In this document: positions 13,149-25,256 of the stretch, one piece after another
How positions within the stretch are numbered: the stretch's first letter is position 1
Layout of the letters: each line of letters starts with the position of its first letter
From: Batkoa obscura
Lineage: Eukaryota > Entomophthoromycota > Entomophthoromycetes > Entomophthorales > Batkoaceae
Length of the DNA stretch: 64,000 nucleotides
NCBI GenBank assembly: GCA_030770535.1
Contig: JASVEC010000029.1
Coordinates: 620,001-684,000 of the forward strand
Direction of reading: 5' to 3'
Notes under the pieces: model-generated
What the model saw: the letters and a program-made list of their open reading frames with translations, nothing else
Told to the model about the DNA's origin: nothing
The model's database searches: none
Translations under genes and position numbers: made by a program

Positions 13149-13750
13149 TTTAATGAAAATATAATAAAGATTAATTTTTTTTTATCATTTTTATTTAGCA
13201 ATAGGAATATTTAGCCCCCTTTTGTTTTACATCAACGTTATTATTTAAGGCTATCTTTTAAATCACTTTATTTCAATCATTCAACATAGTTAAAAACGTT
13301 ATTTTAGTAATTTCTATATTTTAGATACAATACTTTGGTTTCTAGTCCTATTAGTTTGACTAAAATTGAATTTTAATTAAAGCTAATATTTGGGAATGTA
13401 TTTTTGTTTAAGAATTTTACTAACAATTTTTCCACTTAAATAGCGCTTAAAAGATGAAAAAAGTAATGAAACCAAAAAACATCCCCGTTTATCAAATACC
13501 CTACAAAATATTACTTATATTTAAACATACTATATTTGTGAAATAAAGATGAGCATTTTTTAATTTAAACATTAATAACTAAACTAGACATAATATAACG
13601 TATTTGAGGTATATAAATATTAATCGTAATTATATCGATCTTATTATAATTATAAAAACGAGTAGCCTTCTATCAAATATAATACAACTATTTTAAAACA
13701 AAAAGATAATAAATTATTAGAATAAATAGGCGGTTTATTACTATAGAAAA
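13149..13750. other. Intergenic region, about 600 bp
   Basis: Yippee promoter side and PARG 3' side. Contains element copy D (13391-13487) and nothing else that I can support. Confidence 0.5.
13391..13487 (+). mobile_element. Small inverted-repeat element (MITE-like), copy D
   Basis: 97 bp, starts TGGGAATGTATTTTTG, has the AACAATTTTTCCAC and AAATAGCGCTTAAAA blocks, and ends AAACATCCCCG. Flanks no longer form TA/TA, so this copy looks older or inserted with a different target. Confidence 0.72.
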
Positions 13751-15799
13751 TTAAAAGATAAGTTCATTACCAATGATAAATTGAATAAGTATCTCCCCAA
13801 CAAAGAAAGGATCATTTGAAGGAGGAGACAACTGATTTAGCTCATTCACTATCAAAAACTCATTAAACGAAATTAATTTTTCTATTAACAATATAATATT
13901 AATATCATTTTCATTACTTTTAAAATAATCTAAAAGTGGTTGGAACTTATAAATAATTGTTTGATCATGAAACGTAGTTAGTTTTAAACTTTCTCTTTGT
14001 ACAATACTACAAGCTATTATTTGAATTATAAATTTTAAAACGCTATCACCTCCAAAAGCACCGCATCCCCATTTTCCTATATTAAGCATTAGTATATTAA
14101 TAACATAGTATAATGAAATTTACCACTTATAATACCATCGCTATTGTTGAGATTACAATATAAAGATGGATGAAATGAAATAATGGCCTTATTTAATTCT
14201 CTTAATATGAAATTTGCTTCGAATTGCTTAAAATAGTCTTTTTCTGAAAAATGATAAGCATCCATACATATTATTTCAGTTTCAAGACGATTATATTCAT
14301 CACTTAACAAATAATTACTAATGATTTTATAGTAAATATTATCTTTATACCTTTTGCTTAAGTCTTTATAGTTACCATCATACTCTAGCTCATAACTATA
14401 TCCTTTATAGTTATTGTATCTTTCTACTCCTTTAACGCTTAATGCCTCATTATCTTTTAACCTCTCAGTAAATAAACATCCCACTAACAATTCTGGATAC
14501 ATTAGAAATAATATTTCTTCTTGTACAGATCCCTATAACAAAATGATAATAAAATTAAATACTGATAGAACATTATAATGCAATATTAAAGTACTTTTCT
14601 TAATACACCGCCACCAATATAGCAATTAGCAAAATTAACTTTAGCTAAATTTTGATTGTTATCTTCGATTAGTTCATCATGAACTAACTCAATTTTTGGT
14701 AACTTTAAATCAAAAAAGTCACTTTTCAATTTATTTTTTTCACCTTCAATAAATTTTTGGGTTATTTTCATTTCTTTTAACAGTACTTTACGATGAAACG
14801 TAATATATTTTGATTCTAGATCCAATTCTATTTAAACTACCTTAATACTAATATTAGTATGAAATGTTAAAGCTACCTTCTCCGCTTCGTCTAAAATAAT
14901 TAAACAAAAATCGAAACTTTACTTTTCGAAGTTCATTACTAGATAAACCATCGGAGTGAATAGACAATAGCCATGTAAAATTAATTTTTGGAAAATAATT
15001 ATATTCTGAATTAGTATAAACTATATTTCTATGTGGGAATAAACAAAAAAAGGCACATGATAATAAAGATACCACCTATTAATGAAAAATTCATACAAAT
15101 AATTGACGAAATAAAAGAAACCCACTTGTAAACTTGATAAAGTCATTGATGTATCCATTTGAGTTAACAACAGAGGAATAGGCAGTGGAAAAAGCTCATT
15201 GATTAATAAAGCGAACTTTGCGATTAATGGTATAATTATTAAGTCTTCTTCATTTTCTTCCAGGTAATTCAATAAACCTTTAATATGCTCAATCCTTCGA
15301 CTATTTTTATATAACTTAGAGTTTAGAAGTGGGTATGGGTCGCTTTCCTTATTATCTAACATCGTAAATGCTTCCTATTATTTGTTTATTAGTTTTGGGA
15401 AATGTTATATAAATTAATTTACTATTATATCGTTAATTATAATTTTGTCTCCTTTCATACTTATTTTGGTTAGTGCGGCATTAATACGTGGCCATTTTTG
15501 GTTTCCTTAAAAAAATCAACTTTTTTGAATTATTATATATTTAGTTTACCTTTAGAATCCCTATTATGGAAAGAACAAGGCAATTTAACAAATTTGTTGT
15601 TCCAACAATCTGAAGAAATGGGTAAAAATAACTGGTTCTTATTATTTTTGATTTGCTTTATTAATTTATATTTCATTTTCGATTCATTTTCTTCACCATC
15701 ATCGTCTCCTTCTCTTTGTTTCTTTTCATCTTTTATTTCCTCTTTATTTTCTCGCTTTATCCTAGGAAAATTGATTTTTGTCTGTATACCTTCACCCAT
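13751..15799 (-). CDS. Poly(ADP-ribose) glycohydrolase (PARG), 7 exons
   Basis: Removes poly(ADP-ribose) from proteins after DNA damage. Model: complement(join(13751..14076,14124..14532,14595..14827,14877..15075,15126..15374,15423..15505,15550..15799)), 582 aa, all junctions in frame. Seen in PARG order: NKFVKLPCSF and PKWPRINAAL (start of the accessory domain), PLPIPLLLTQMDTSMTLS, LLSCAFFCLFPHRN, FRFLFNYFRR, then the catalytic macrodomain: VNFANCYIGGGVLRKGSVQE continuing EILFLMYPELLVGCLF. The active-site pattern GGG...QEE is intact. Later ALSVKGVERYNNYKGYSYEL, CMDAYHF, and GKWGCGAFGGDSVLKFIIQ. The start is the first in-frame ATG of exon 1; a further 5' exon cannot be excluded. Confidence 0.92.
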
Positions 15800-15979
15800 T
15801 TTCTTTTCTCTAAAAATAAACCTTGGTTCTACGTCACTTGAAAAAGTTCCATTTATTTTCTTCCATATAATAATTGTGCAAAAACAGTGCAAAAACAAAA
15901 CGTAAAAAACATTAAAGCCTTGAGCAGCTCTTCTTTTTATTTAGTGCTACATTACTTTTATAAAAACATTAGAAATAAG
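15800..15979. promoter_or_regulatory. Shared promoter of PARG and the Tctex1-domain gene
   Basis: 180 bp between divergent start codons. The ORF continues upstream in both genes, so 5' UTRs or unannotated first exons may lie here. No specific factor site is evident. Confidence 0.4.
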
Positions 15980-16831
15980 ATGTTTCCAGATACTATTCAC
16001 ATGGATATTAAAAATTTATTAGTAAAAGAGTTAGAAAACTTTGAGTTTCCAAATGATTATTTAGAATTAAATAATGCAACAACTAATGGTAAAATGACCT
16101 CGGTTTCAACAAGTACGGAAGAACTTAGGGATTCTATTCAAACCATCCCAATAAAAGAGGGACAGGAAAAAAAAGGAAGTGAAGAAAAAGAAAGCGAGGA
16201 AAAACAAAATGAAAAGGACGAAAAAGAAGGAAAGGAGGAAGAAAGCGAAGAAGTAAAAGAAAATTCAAAAGATGAAGAAGTAATAATAATAGAAGAAAGT
16301 AATGGAGAAGAAGTTAAAGATTTGGATGCATACTTGGGAGAAGAAATAAAAGATGTAAAATCGATTTCAACAGATGCAACAAATATTAACTTTCAATTAA
16401 AAGATAAAAGTTATACTGAATTAGAATTAGAATATTTATCTTTAGAAAATAAAGATAAAAACTTAAAAGCTAAACAATTGGCGGGGCTAATTGAAGAACT
16501 CATCCTAGGTAATTGCAACTTTCATCTTTAATTAATTATTAATCATTTGTTTTAGGGTATAATATTGAAAGATATAAATATATCGTACAAGTTAATTTAT
16601 TTCAAAATAAAGGGCATGGAACAATGTAAGTTATTTTTAAATCAAACCGTTTTATTTTAATGTTGTTTAGTATGGATAGTGCCATGTTTTGGGATACTGA
16701 AAAAGATAAAATGATTCAAGAAACATATAAAAAAGTAGATCCTTTAATATGTATATTTTTATTTAGTTATTTACTTGTTTTAGGAGGATTTTATTTGTAC
16801 TGTTGTTATATTTGCTCTTTACTATAATTGA
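15980..16831 (+). CDS. Tctex1-domain protein with long acidic N-terminus
   Basis: Tctex1/DYNLT-family protein, related to dynein light chains. Model: join(15980..16508,16556..16625,16671..16734,16784..16831), 236 aa. The last 110 residues hold the domain: QLAGLIEELILGYNIERYKY, IVQVNLFQNKGHGTIMDSAM, FWDTEKDKMIQETYKK, and DFICTVVIFALYYN, the usual closing strands. Before it lies a highly acidic/Lys stretch (about residues 55-125, many EEK/KEE pairs). An upstream in-frame ATG at 15893-15900 is not obvious; the frame stays open to 15887, so the start is uncertain. The long charged extension argues for a TCTEX1D-type member rather than the plain 110-aa dynein light chain. Confidence 0.83.
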
Positions 16832-17249
16832 ATAAATCATTTTGAATTTATTGGTATTGTTCTTATTTATTATTTTAACTAAAAACCAAATGGTTATAGC
16901 GCACAAAAAGGATATAAGATAAATTAGCAAGTGAAAGGTTTAATATAGGAGAACAAAGTATTTAAACTAAACTATAGAAATCAGAATGGAGAAACATAAT
17001 TAAAAGCAATTTTGATTAAACTGTTTTATTGCTTGCTTTATTTCTTGCGATAGTTTAATATTATCATTAATACATTTATTATTAATTTATACGGAAACAT
17101 AACAACCAAGAGATAAAAACTGTAAGCGAATTTTTAAGTTATTATTTAGGCAATTTTAGATCACTACTAGATAAATTACCAGGGAATTAAATTGGCAAGC
17201 AATGTATAGCAGTCAAGTTAAAAAGACAGATTACATACACTTACGCTTA

Positions 17250-17770
17250 TAATAGCAGCTAATAGCTCATCAAGATCAATCAAATGATCAAATGTGGTCT
17301 CTTCAATGATAGAGGCATTTTCTGCATTAGTATCTTATGTAAATAGGGTAGAGCGTCCAGATATCATCGAAATACCATTTAAAACTGAGTCTTCTTATAT
17401 ATGCCTCATGATCTCTTGCCCAGATCCTATACTGTGGGAGTCGTTTAGCTTGAATTTAATAAGTAATGGTGCATTCTCAATATCAAAAGTCCCTACAATA
17501 GTGCGCCGGTCTTTGTGATTGAATTCATTGTGATTACTTTGCTAAAAAAACAAGGCGAACATTTAATAGACCAATTCCATTATATCTTGATAGCTCAATT
17601 GTAAGGGTATCTAATAAACTTACACCTTGAGCATTTAACATATAACTCATTATATCTAATGACATTTATATTTTGGGATATTTGACCTGTCATTTGGGTG
17701 GGTTATTGATTCCTTCTATCTTTGGTCTATTCATCTGTTTTTTCATAAAATCATTTACAGAGAAAGAAAA
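17250..17770 (-). other. Unidentified coding-like relic or unresolved spliced gene
   Basis: On the minus strand several neighbouring stretches have protein-like composition and a locally lower AT content than the flanks: VSLLDTLTIELSRYNGIGLL, then RRTIVGTFDIENAPLLIKFK, then TTFDHLIDLDELLAAIIS. A strong donor-like GTAAGT lies between the first two. I could not build a continuous model with introns of the local size, and I recognise no family. Either a decayed gene or one with a structure that I failed to see. Confidence 0.3.
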
Positions 17771-18698
17771 CCTCTCAAAAACATACTAATGCAAAAAATA
17801 AAAAAACAAACAATGTACAGCGCAGAATGTTTACTGTTCAAAAAGACTAATTTTTACATTTTTTTAAACCTATATGTAGTTTAAACAGTTGGCAAACAAT
17901 AAGAAACAGTATTTATAAAACTCACCTAATAAAACCAAGTTAAATATTTTGAGCAACAAACTCATATTAACTTTTGTAAAGTTTTTGTTTTCAGGATTTA
18001 TTTCGAATTTTTTATAATAAATGCTTGAAAACATCTATAAAAAAAGTGTCTATAATTAGTAAATTATTAAAATTCAGTGAAGTCATTCTTTTTATTAACA
18101 AAATTTTTATTTTATAGATTTGTTATAGTAATATCTATGTCATATAGCTGCTCAACTTTTTATAGAAAATGAGCTTGTTTTTCTATTATTTAAACATCTA
18201 AATGTCTAAAAGTATCATAGTATAATTTTTTTGAATAAAGTTGCCCTTGGTGACGTTTTATTATAATCTTTACTTTGTTTTAGAAAATAATAAATTAAAA
18301 TAACTTTCAAAATAATATCTATTTTACGAACAGCCCCTTACAATCAGATCTTTACAAACTGCTCTTATACAGTGTTTATTTCTTGATTAAAATAGCTATA
18401 TAACATTGCTATTTAGAATTCTTGGGTTATGTATGTTTTTGAAAGAATAGCAAGTTCTAGAACCTTGAAATTAAAAAAGTGGGGAATTGGGTAATCAAAA
18501 TTCTCCTCAATTCCTCAACAATTATAAATTTCCTTAAGCTAATATTATATGAGTTAAATTTCATATAATTTTAATCACACTTCTATTATATTATAAAAAT
18601 TAAATAGCCTAAACTTTTTCTTATATACTTTGTGTGGCTATTTATTATATTATAGAAATAAAAGGGTTTCTTTTGAACCTAACCTTTTACTTACTATA

Positions 18699-18799
18699 TG
18701 GGAATGTATTTTTTTGTTTAAAAATTTTACTAACAATTTTTCTACTCAAATAACGCTTAAAACATGGAAAAAGCAATGAACCCAAAAAAAGCACCCCCA
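18699..18799 (+). mobile_element. Small inverted-repeat element (MITE-like), copy E
   Basis: 101 bp, starts TGGGAATGTATTTTTTTG, keeps the AACAATTTTTCTACTCAAAT and AACGCTTAAAACATGG blocks, and ends AAAGCACCCCCA; flanked by TA on both sides. Confidence 0.78.
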
Positions 18800-19008
18800 T
18801 ATTGAAAAGTCTAAGTTAAAATCAATGCATTAAAATAATGAAATTCAACAGCGACACAATAGGCTAACTACTAAAATTGTAAATTAGAAATGGCAGGGAA
18901 AGATGCTTAAACTGTCGGAATCAAAAAATAATATAAACTCGGTGATTTGAGAAAAAAATAAGAAAAAAGGAAAAATAATACATTTGTAAATAAACTTACA
19001 TAATAAAA

Positions 19009-20184
19009 ATGGCAGACCATAAATTAGAAATAAAAAATGAAGATATGATAGACAATAACGAAACTATGATAGAAAGTGGCGATAATGAACTTCAAGACAA
19101 CGATAATAAAGAGATGGCTCAAGTTTTAAATAAACTTAGTATATTAGATAAGCTTTTACCTGTCCTTATTGCGTTAGCCATCACCTTAGGGCTTTTACTT
19201 GGTAACTTCGTACCCAATGTAAAGGTTGTAGCTGAATTAGTACAAGTCGATGGGGTTTCTTTACCAGTGTGTATAGGTTTAATCTGGATGATGTTTCCAG
19301 TGCTTGCTAAAGTGAACTATGAGTTGATACCTTCTTTATTAACATCCAAGATACTATGGAAGCAATTGATTATGTCTTTAGTTATTAATTGGTTACTTGG
19401 TCCTACTCTGATGACTCTTTTAGCTTGGCTAACGCTACCTGACTTACCAGAGTATAGAACAGGTATCATTTTGGTTGGTATTGCTAGATGTATTGCTATG
19501 GTATTGATTTGGAATACTTTGGCTGGTGGTCATTCAGAATATTGTGCTATTCTAGTAGCTATCAACTCCGTTTTACAAATTGCTTTATATGGTCCATTAG
19601 CTATACTTATCATTAAGGTTATACCAGAATCATTAAACCTTGAGGCAAGTGAAATCAACATTGAATTATGGACCGTGGTTAAAGGGGTTTTAATTTACCT
19701 TGGTATACCTTTGTTATTGGGAATAGTAACCCGATATACCTTACTTTACTTTAAAGGTAAAAAATGGTATAATGAAAAATTTCTTCCAAAGTTTGGGCCT
19801 GCTTCCTTATTAGGTTTGCTATTTACTATCGTCATTTTATTTGCTATACAAGGTAAAGAAATTATTCAAAATCCTAGTAACGTAGCTAGATTAGCAGTGC
19901 CTTTGATCCTCTATTTCTTTTTGATCTTTTTCAGCACCTTTTTTATCTCATATTTATTTAATATACCTTATGAAATGGCTGTTACTCAGTCTTTTACTGC
20001 TTCTGGTAATAACTTTGAACTTGCCATCGCCGTCTGTATTGGTACCTTTGGTGTCAGTTCACCACAAGCTTTAGGAGCTGTAATTGGACCTTTGATTGAA
20101 GTACCAGTTCTACTAATATTAGTTTATGTTTCGTTATTCTTTAAGAAGTTCTATCAAAGGAAAATAGCAGCAAAATTAAATTAA
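19009..20184 (+). CDS. ACR3: Arsenite/antimonite efflux permease ACR3
   Basis: Plasma-membrane metalloid:H+ antiporter of the BART superfamily. Single exon, 391 aa. An acidic 40-residue N-terminus is followed by about ten hydrophobic segments from LLPVLIALAITLGLLLGNF on. Seen: VCIGLIWMMFPVLAKVNYE, VGIARCIAMVLIWNTLAGG with the catalytic Cys (about residue 161), CAILVAINSVLQIALYGP, TASGNNFELAIAVCIGTFG, and AVIGPLIEVPVLLILVYV with the conserved Glu (about residue 364). Both key residues are present, so transport should be intact. No ArsC-type reductase neighbour is in the window. Confidence 0.95.
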   Translation: MADHKLEIKNEDMIDNNETMIESGDNELQDNDNKEMAQVLNKLSILDKLLPVLIALAITLGLLLGNFVPNVKVVAELVQVDGVSLPVCIGLIWMMFPVLAKVNYELIPSLLTSKILWKQLIMSLVINWLLGPTLMTLLAWLTLPDLPEYRTGIILVGIARCIAMVLIWNTLAGGHSEYCAILVAINSVLQIALYGPLAILIIKVIPESLNLEASEINIELWTVVKGVLIYLGIPLLLGIVTRYTLLYFKGKKWYNEKFLPKFGPASLLGLLFTIVILFAIQGKEIIQNPSNVARLAVPLILYFFLIFFSTFFISYLFNIPYEMAVTQSFTASGNNFELAIAVCIGTFGVSSPQALGAVIGPLIEVPVLLILVYVSLFFKKFYQRKIAAKLN

Positions 20185-20307
20185 ATAATTTTAATAGGAG
20201 CTCAAAGTTCTATTTATTAAAGTTTCAATGAAATAAAGATTGAATTATATTAACATATGTTATATTGATTATAAAGTATTTAAAAACTTTTATCATTATT
20301 AATATTC

Positions 20308-20853
20308 CTACTTTTTAAAAAATTGAAATAATTCTTCAAGGGGATGCTCTATTCCATTTTGTAAACTAGTTGAAAAATTTTGTTGTATTTGACTAACTAA
20401 ATCTATTTGTTTTTTAGCATTCTTAATTGGATTATTACCATCATCATAATCTAAGATATCATTTAACATCTTTATAACTTTATCTTTTTTTAACATTTTC
20501 TTTAACTCTTCCGAATTAAGTTTATTTTCCATTTCTTCTACCGGTATAAAGTCTTCTTCATCCAAACCTCCCCTTATCTTTTGTATAGTACTCTCTGATA
20601 ACTTTAGTTTCGCTTTAGTTCTATCCTCATTTAGTTTCCTTTTTTTGACTAAATTATTACATAGTTAGCTCAATTTAATAGATATTTGGGATTTATTACC
20701 TTCAATTACTTTTATACATGGGGTTTCTTTATGAGCTTTGAAGCATACAACAGAACAATAATTTATTAAACAGGTTGGGCATTTATATTTTTTATCGCTT
20801 GTTTTACATATTATACATTTTTCAGTTGAAATGGTAGTGTCGTTGTTAGACAT
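20308..20853 (-). CDS. HIT1: HIT zinc-finger protein, ZNHIT3/Hit1-like
   Basis: Assembly factor for box C/D snoRNPs (Hit1/ZNHIT3 stabilises Rsa1/NUFIP). Model: complement(join(20308..20648,20700..20853)), 164 aa. The N-terminus holds the HIT zinc finger: KCIICKTSDKKYKCPTCLIN then YCSVVCFKAHKETPC, all ligands present. After a Lys-rich linker the second exon has DFIPVEEMENKLNSEELKKM and LKKDKVIKMLNDILDYDDG, corresponding to the short helical C-terminal region of Hit1/ZNHIT3 rather than to ZNHIT1/2/6. Divergent neighbour is the SFI1-like gene, about 150 bp away. Confidence 0.85.
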
Positions 20854-21005
20854 TTGTAGAATTAAATAAAAATAGAAAGACAATCAAATTATCAAACTGT
20901 AAATTTCAAAGTGAAATTGTTTACCAAAAATGAGTTTAAAATCGAACTTTTGGAAAATTAATTTACGTTTTTATAAATTTCAATATTTTAAATTAAGAAA
21001 GAGGG

Positions 21006-24000
21006 ATGGATGAGCATTGGAAAGAGATAAATGAAGAACATAAAAAAATATTGAATTATATAAAAAATGATTGGTATGAAGAAACTGAAGTAAACTTAAT
21101 TACATATTTTAAACTTTAATATAATTTTTTATAGAACTCATTAAATGATGAAATATCAATAGACTTTACCAATTTACCAATAAACTTAGATCATAACGAA
21201 ACAAGAGATACAATTTTGTAATTTATTTGTTCTTATTTCATTCTAAAATTTAAATTGTGCTTTAAAGTGATGAAAGTGAAGTATTTAACCCGGATAAGGT
21301 ATGTTTCTTATTTATTTATTTGATATAAACTAAAAAAATAAAAGAGCAATGGGAGCATAAACACAAATGCTTACAGTGATTTTGGTCATATGGGTGATTT
21401 AGCTTCAATATATAGTGAATCTGTTTTTTATGAAAGGACCCAAGTTCATCTAGTAAGTTAATATTTATTTTTAAGTTTATTTATTTATTATGTAGTCTCC
21501 TACAATGAAAAATCGAGCTCCACAAGTCAATAAAAGTAAACCCTTAAATAAAAATAATGATGAAATGATGGAAGAAGGTATCCCCAACTTTAAACAAATA
21601 TTTTCAAGCCCATTGAATAGTAATCAAATAGAAGGCTTAAACTATAATACGGATATTCCATATCAAAGTAATAAATTACAACAAGAAATACCCATTTCTC
21701 CTTCAATTCAACGGGTTAATGATTATATTAGTAGCAATCAAAATAGAGATACGGAGTTTCAAATCTTTAGGTCTTCTTCTCCGATCAATTATGATGAAAT
21801 AAACAACGAAAACAAAAATGTAAATAATGAATTAGGGCTATTCTCATCATTAAAGGAAACGTTAGGTCATAATCAAAATGAGAATATTAATACAAAATTT
21901 CAGAATCAAAGGAATCAAGATATTGACTTTGTTAGACGAACGGATAATAATTATGCTTCCGATTTTGAATTAAATGACATTGAACAAAAAATGAAAAATA
22001 CAAATTATGATGAAAGTAATGATAATAATAGGAGCCAACATAACTCAGATTTATTTTCAAGTGAAGGATATGTAGAAGTAATTAATATAAATAAAGGAAA
22101 TAAACAGGATCAACCTCAACCTCAATTGACAAGTGATGCCTATGAAGAAGTCATTAAAATTAATAATAAAGGAACAAATAATCAAGATGATACGTTTGAA
22201 GCTATTGATTATGATTTAAAAGATCAAATATTAAACCACCCCAACTTAAATGAGCTTGCTGAGCTATGGAATAACAATAATATTCCAACTAAAAAATCAA
22301 ATGAGTTAAATCAATTAATTTTATATGGTAAGTATAATTTAGAATATAATAGCAATAAATATTTAATAAATATTTCTATAATGTTTGAATAGCATATGAA
22401 AGGGATTTATGCAGAAAAAAGGACACATTGTTATTGTATTTTACATGTTGGAAACAATTATATCAAACGTATTCTAGGAAATCAAATTTTATATCAGTAT
22501 TATTTATTATTTATTATTTAAATCATAAACTTATTAACTTTAATTAGTTGAAATTGGCAAATAAAACTAAAAGAAAATATTTTGGAACATGGAAACAAAT
22601 ATGTCTCAATAGAAAACCTAATAGATTAAAGAAAAAGTGAGAGTTTATAGCTTAATTTGTTTTAATATTAAAAGTTGAATAGGGAAGAAGAAGAAAACAA
22701 AGCGAGAAAAGAAAAAGAACTAAAAGAACTAAAACTATTAGAAAATATATTTTCTATTGAACCCAATACTAGCTTTAATGAAGAAAGAAGCATTACAGAA
22801 CAAGATAAGATTGATACTGTTATAACTGGAGAATCAGTAATAATACATGATTGGGGTAATTTTTGATCATATTTAGATAATAATAAATGTTTAAATATAA
22901 TATATAATAGATGAATCTTTTAGTAAAAATAACGATCTTAATAATCAGCGAAACATTGCTGGAGATAAAAAAACAAATATATTCAATTCAACAGAAATAC
23001 AACATGACAACAATAACAATAACAATAACAATAACAATAACATTGCTAAACAGGATAATGATTATGTTGGACCAGACTATATACTGCAAAGTGAAAATAA
23101 TGTTCAATATAATGATTTAAATGATAACTCAAGCCCAATACAATATTGTGAAGCAATACTTTATTCTTATCTTAGTCGCAAAAATAAATTTCTTGTTATA
23201 AGAATGGTTATTTTATGGAGAAGGAGGCTAGAAGAACAGTTTGAAGTAAATTTAACTTATTATAAAAGTACAAAGCATTAATCTTTTTAAAGAATGCAAA
23301 AAGAGCCAACTATTTTATAGTTAATAGAAATCTTTTTAAATGGTATCAATATCTTAAACAAATTCAATATGCTCAACATGGAATTCAGCGTACCCGTTTA
23401 TCTATATTATATAGTAATATTCATATTAATTATTAACTATCAAAGTTAAAATTAATTCTATTTAGATAAAATTGGCAAAGGGTTACAAAACTGTATTAAA
23501 ATTAAAAGAATGGAACCAATTGCTAAAGAAATGATTGAACGCCGAATAAAAAGTAAATTTAAAAATAATGTTTTAATTACAATTAATAGCTTTTATTAGG
23601 TTCTTATTTTGACTTATTAAAAAGCAGTTTTATTGAAATCCAACAATGTAAACAAAAGTGCTCGTAATTCATTTTTTCACTTTTATTATTGTAATAATAT
23701 CAATTGTTTAAATTAGGCTTTTCAATGAAAATAAGGAATTAAAGGAGGTTGAAACAAAATATAGATTAATGAAAAGAATGTTTGAGTTATGGAAGGAGCA
23801 TTTAGAGTCCAATAAATTACAAAGAAGGTTACAAAGATTAACTATGGATGAGTCTAATTCAAACAGATTTATTCCTTTTAATTGGGCAAGTTCTTTTTTA
23901 GTTAGAAATGATAATAATATAAATTTAAAACCTTATAATTGGAATAATGTAAACCCAACTAAACAATTGGGAGTTCAAAAACAAAAATTCAATAATTATT

Positions 24001-25023
24001 ATAAAAACCCTTTAATAAATAATGATCAAAATAATGTAGAATGTAGTGAATGGTATATTTTAGCAATAAAAATAGCAGATGAATATCGAATAAGAAGGTA
24101 ATAAATAAACTATAGGTAATGATATAATAGCCAATGATATTTTTTAGTATAATAGCTCGAACTTTACAACATTGGAGTAGATTACACCGACAATATTTAA
24201 TATTTAATGTGATAATAAAAAATCCTAATATGGCATTACCATTTTTGAAAAGAATAAATAGCAATGATAGTGCTGAAAGTGCCATTAAAGCCATGATCGT
24301 AATTTCAAATCCAACAATAAAAACAAGCCGAGAAAACCTGTTCAATTATAGTATGGAGAAACCAAACAAGATTAAAAAAAAAAATTTTAATAAATTAATT
24401 AGTAGATATAAAGAAAATAAACAAGTAATTAATTCCAATTTAATTTAATTTTTAAATTAAATGATTGATTTTATAGAACAAAATTTTGGCGGAAGAATTT
24501 GCTTTAAAGGCATTTAAAAAAATGATATTTTTACGTTGGAAAGATCAAGTATTAAATAGAAGAGGTAAATTAGAATTTAGTTTACAAATATTAATATTTA
24601 ATTTTGATATAATATTAGTTGATAAGTTATTTGATTTAACAATAAAGCCTCAGTTACAATATGAATTAAATCATAGTTATAACAATATTGATGATGAATC
24701 TATGAAAAAGAAACATTTATTAAAAAAAATGATTTTATTTTGGCGTAAACGATTAATTCAATATAAGTCTTTAGAAAAGCAATCTTTAGCTCAAAGAGAA
24801 CATTATCTCTTTAAAGCTCATTTTCATATTTGGTTAGCTCAATTAAACCAAATTAATGTTAATAAAAAGGTTAAAATGGTAAATGGATACTATTTGCTTA
24901 ATAATACAATTATTAATATTATAATTTTGGTAGCTAAAAGCAGAGAATATTGGAAACCAAATCGCTATTCAAAGGACCTTTGTATTATGGTATAATTATA
25001 CAAAGAAAAAGAAAGAGGGATAA
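21006..25023 (+). CDS. SFI1: SFI1-like spindle-pole/centriole protein, 17 exons
   Basis: Sfi1 forms long helices that bind centrin and organise spindle-pole duplication. Model: join(21006..21089,21135..21217,21268..21298,21345..21452,21496..22327,22393..22496,22548..22636,22683..22855,22911..23245,23293..23413,23466..23552,23600..23663,23717..24097,24148..24424,24477..24564,24619..24878,24934..25023), 1068 aa, all phases consistent. The first 370 residues are Asn/Gln-rich and disordered. From exon 6 on come spaced helical repeats with a central Trp: LLYFTCWKQLYQTY, KYFGTWKQICLN, MVILWRRRLEEQ, NLFKWYQYLKQI, MFELWKEHLE, TLQHWSRLHRQY, MIFLRWKDQVLN, MILFWRKRLIQY, HFHIWLAQLNQ, TFVLWYNYTKK. This is the Sfi1 centrin-binding pattern. 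Intron assignment is weakest at exons 11-12. Confidence 0.8.
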
Positions 25024-25256
25024 GTTGAAAATAAGTTATTAATTTAATAAAAGTGATTGAGATCTAGAACATCTGTTGTTTTGTAATTTTTTGTTAAATT
25101 AATATAAAATCATTACCTATTTTCATATAAAAAATGGACTGTTTTAAATTCGTATTAAATTTAGTTCACAAATTCCAATTTCAGCAAATAAAGTAAGCTT
25201 CAGCAATAAAAGCCCAAAAACTCAAATTTTCTATTTTATACTTTTTTAAAAATAAA

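Larger units (their letters stand above)
16832..19008. other. Gene-poor region, 2.2 kb
   Basis: AT-rich. Holds a coding-like relic on the minus strand (17250-17770) and element copy E (18699-18799). The last 200 bp should be the ACR3 promoter; no specific site was recognised. Confidence 0.5.

Noticed and set aside
15533-15905. Overlapping plus-strand ORF opposite PARG exon 1
   Set aside because: The minus strand encodes conserved PARG motifs, so the plus frame is a shadow.
17294-17518. Plus-strand 74-codon ORF
   Set aside because: Starts at GTG, and the opposite strand looks more protein-like.
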